A stretch of DNA of 6,932 bases, taken from positions 1 through 6,932 of the forward strand of contig JAESSR010000049.1 in the NCBI GenBank assembly GCA_016764015.1, given 5' to 3'. Under the pieces are notes generated by a model. It saw only the letters and a list, made by a program, of their open reading frames with translations. It was not told the origin of the DNA and searched no databases. Numbering within the stretch: position 1 is the first letter of the stretch; each line of letters starts with the position of its first letter. Positions 5,799-6,932 of this stretch are shown in pieces. Both the position numbers and the translations under genes were made by a program. This DNA comes from Phycisphaerales bacterium. Lineage in GTDB: Bacteria > Planctomycetota > Phycisphaerae > Phycisphaerales > UBA1924.

Positions 5799-6845
5799 TC
5801 ACTCCCCCAACCGCTCCATCGAAACCGGAGGCGTCGGCTCATCTGTCCGCGCTGCCTGGATCAGCCGCTGGGCAAAGAGCCTCCGACTCCGCAACAGCGC
5901 CACCGTAAAATACATCGGCTTGTATCCCTCGGGGAATGCCTGCCCATTGGGCCAACGCTTGGCTTGCACCAACGCCGGGATCGGTTCTCCAATCGGACGC
6001 GCCGGCTCGATCGCAACGATGTATCCACCAAAGTCGACACACACCCCCACCGTGCGCAAATCAATGCTCTCGACCTTGGGCGTGCCCGACCCTAAGAATC
6101 CGTATCGGAAGATATCGAGTTGCCCGGGGACGAGCCGAAGGTAAATCGGCCACAGGAGTTCTGCGCTGATCACGCCACCCACCATCGCCAAGCCCATCAC
6201 CCCATACCCAAGAAACCCAATCGCCTGCAACATCGCAAGCCACCCGCCGATGAGAAAGGTGGCTCCATAGAGGAAACCAACGCAAACCACAACCGACATC
6301 ACCGCGAAGGCCCACCAATACCCCCGACTACGCCGCATCCCAAACCAAGGCTGAACAATGATCGGCTCGAACCCGCCTCGGATCGTTTCGAGTTCATCCT
6401 CGCTCACCATGTTGTCATCACCAACGCCGCCTTCGGACGCAAGTTGTACCCATCGGACAATCCCAGAATCTTGCTTCTTCTTGGGAATCACTGCCCGCAC
6501 CCGATATCGCGAATCACTCTCGTTCTTGAAATAGGTCCCCTGCCCTTGCTTACGATTGATCTTGTTGATCTTGAGCAAAAACACAATCCCAAAGATCACT
6601 ACCCCAATCGAAACCACCCCCGCAAATATCCCGGCAGCGAGTCCCGATACCCCAAACAGGTTCCGAAGCACAAAGAAACCAAGCACAGGCACCAAAAACA
6701 TCGTCGCAAACACCTGCGTCCCGATCAACCCGATCGTCGTCCCGGCAGCCCCCGCACCGACGAACTCGTGCCCGGGCTTTTCACACACGAACAACCCTCG
6801 TTCAAAATCATGGTTTTCATCTGTTATTTCAGCGTTTTTGTCCAT
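5799..6845 (-). CDS. Hypothetical membrane protein with four predicted transmembrane helices
   Basis: I do not recognise a named family. The 348-residue protein starts at an ATG with a weak TAAGG about 4 nt upstream. The first 30 residues are polar and acidic (MDKNAEITDENHDFE). Four hydrophobic stretches follow in two pairs: about 38-61 and 66-92, then about 177-200 and 205-235. Between the pairs is a soluble segment of about 85 residues, basic at first (KINKINRKQGQGTYFKNESDSRYRVRAVIPKKKQ) and acidic later (SEDELE). By the positive-inside rule, both this segment and the C-terminal tail should face the cytoplasm. The tail, about 236-330, reads LRLVPGQLDIFRYGF, then KVESIDLRTVGVCVDFGGYIVAIE and ends Arg-rich; the strand pattern is reminiscent of bacterial PH-like membrane domains, which is inference only. 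No catalytic motif is visible. It converges on the transpeptidase gene, with a terminator-like hairpin between them. Confidence 0.85.
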   Translation of the reverse strand: MDKNAEITDENHDFERGLFVCEKPGHEFVGAGAAGTTIGLIGTQVFATMFLVPVLGFFVLRNLFGVSGLAAGIFAGVVSIGVVIFGIVFLLKINKINRKQGQGTYFKNESDSRYRVRAVIPKKKQDSGIVRWVQLASEGGVGDDNMVSEDELETIRGGFEPIIVQPWFGMRRSRGYWWAFAVMSVVVCVGFLYGATFLIGGWLAMLQAIGFLGYGVMGLAMVGGVISAELLWPIYLRLVPGQLDIFRYGFLGSGTPKVESIDLRTVGVCVDFGGYIVAIEPARPIGEPIPALVQAKRWPNGQAFPEGYKPMYFTVALLRSRRLFAQRLIQAARTDEPTPPVSMERLGE

Positions 6846-6932
6846 AAAGCCTTACGCATTCCCGGCCCAAGTTTGTCCGCCCAAATCCGGGCAAGTCACA
6901 CCCCGCCGACCTATAATCTCGCACCCTAAAAC

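Noticed and set aside
6912..6917. Perfect TATAAT on the + strand near the right edge
   Set aside because: No -35-like hexamer lies about 17 nt upstream (GGGCAA there), and the gene it might serve is outside the window.
6120..6929. 269-codon + strand open frame opposite the membrane-protein gene
   Set aside because: The translation is rich in Pro, His, Arg and Asn with no domain-like pattern, whereas the minus frame gives clean hydrophobic helices; it is a shadow.

Overview
The window looks like chromosomal DNA from a planctomycete, most likely of the Phycisphaerae type. This is inference from four traits: a secreted beta-helix/LamG protein with a C-terminal duplicated dockerin-like tail ending in Gly-Cys-Pro; short palindromic repeats of the kind that translate as 'TGETPVLP' and 'GMGFQPV', which I recall from planctomycete genomes; moderately high GC with C-rich + strand codons; and mostly absent Shine-Dalgarno sequences. 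I see no rRNA, tRNA, CRISPR array, transposase, phage gene or recognisable defence system.

Layout from left to right: (1) a 117-bp leader with nothing recognisable; (2) rarA (118-1512, +), the replication-fork AAA+ ATPase, carrying an in-frame Ser8 tract plus a palindromic repeat; (3) a convergent gene (reading 3607 to 1625, -) for a secreted beta-helix/LamG protein, whose dockerin-like tail (1518-1636) has been put out of frame by an apparent one-base loss near 1635-1637; (4) a 203-bp divergent intergenic region; (5) a 5-formyltetrahydrofolate cyclo-ligase (3811-4395, +); (6) 57 bp later, a membrane-anchored LysM/YkuD L,D-transpeptidase (4453-5694, +) with a good ribosome binding site inside a 15-bp direct repeat; (7) a 104-bp convergent spacer almost filled by a 27-bp inverted repeat whose arms are themselves hairpins and look like a bidirectional terminator; (8) an unrecognised four-helix membrane protein (6845 to 5799, -); (9) 87 bp of upstream sequence.

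The genes are mostly housekeeping (fork maintenance, folate metabolism, cell-wall cross-linking) plus one exported surface-type protein, and they do not form an obvious joint pathway. Only the cyclo-ligase and the transpeptidase are plausibly co-transcribed. The most interesting signal is the shared repeat: the copy inside rarA and both arms of the terminator-like element fit one 27-nt plan (GTGG or GTAG, an 8-nt stem, TCC or TCT, the complementary 8-nt stem, then TCTT) while their stem sequences differ. This suggests a mobile or copied small palindrome that can serve as a terminator between genes or be tolerated as a peptide insertion inside one. I found no convincing new multi-gene system.
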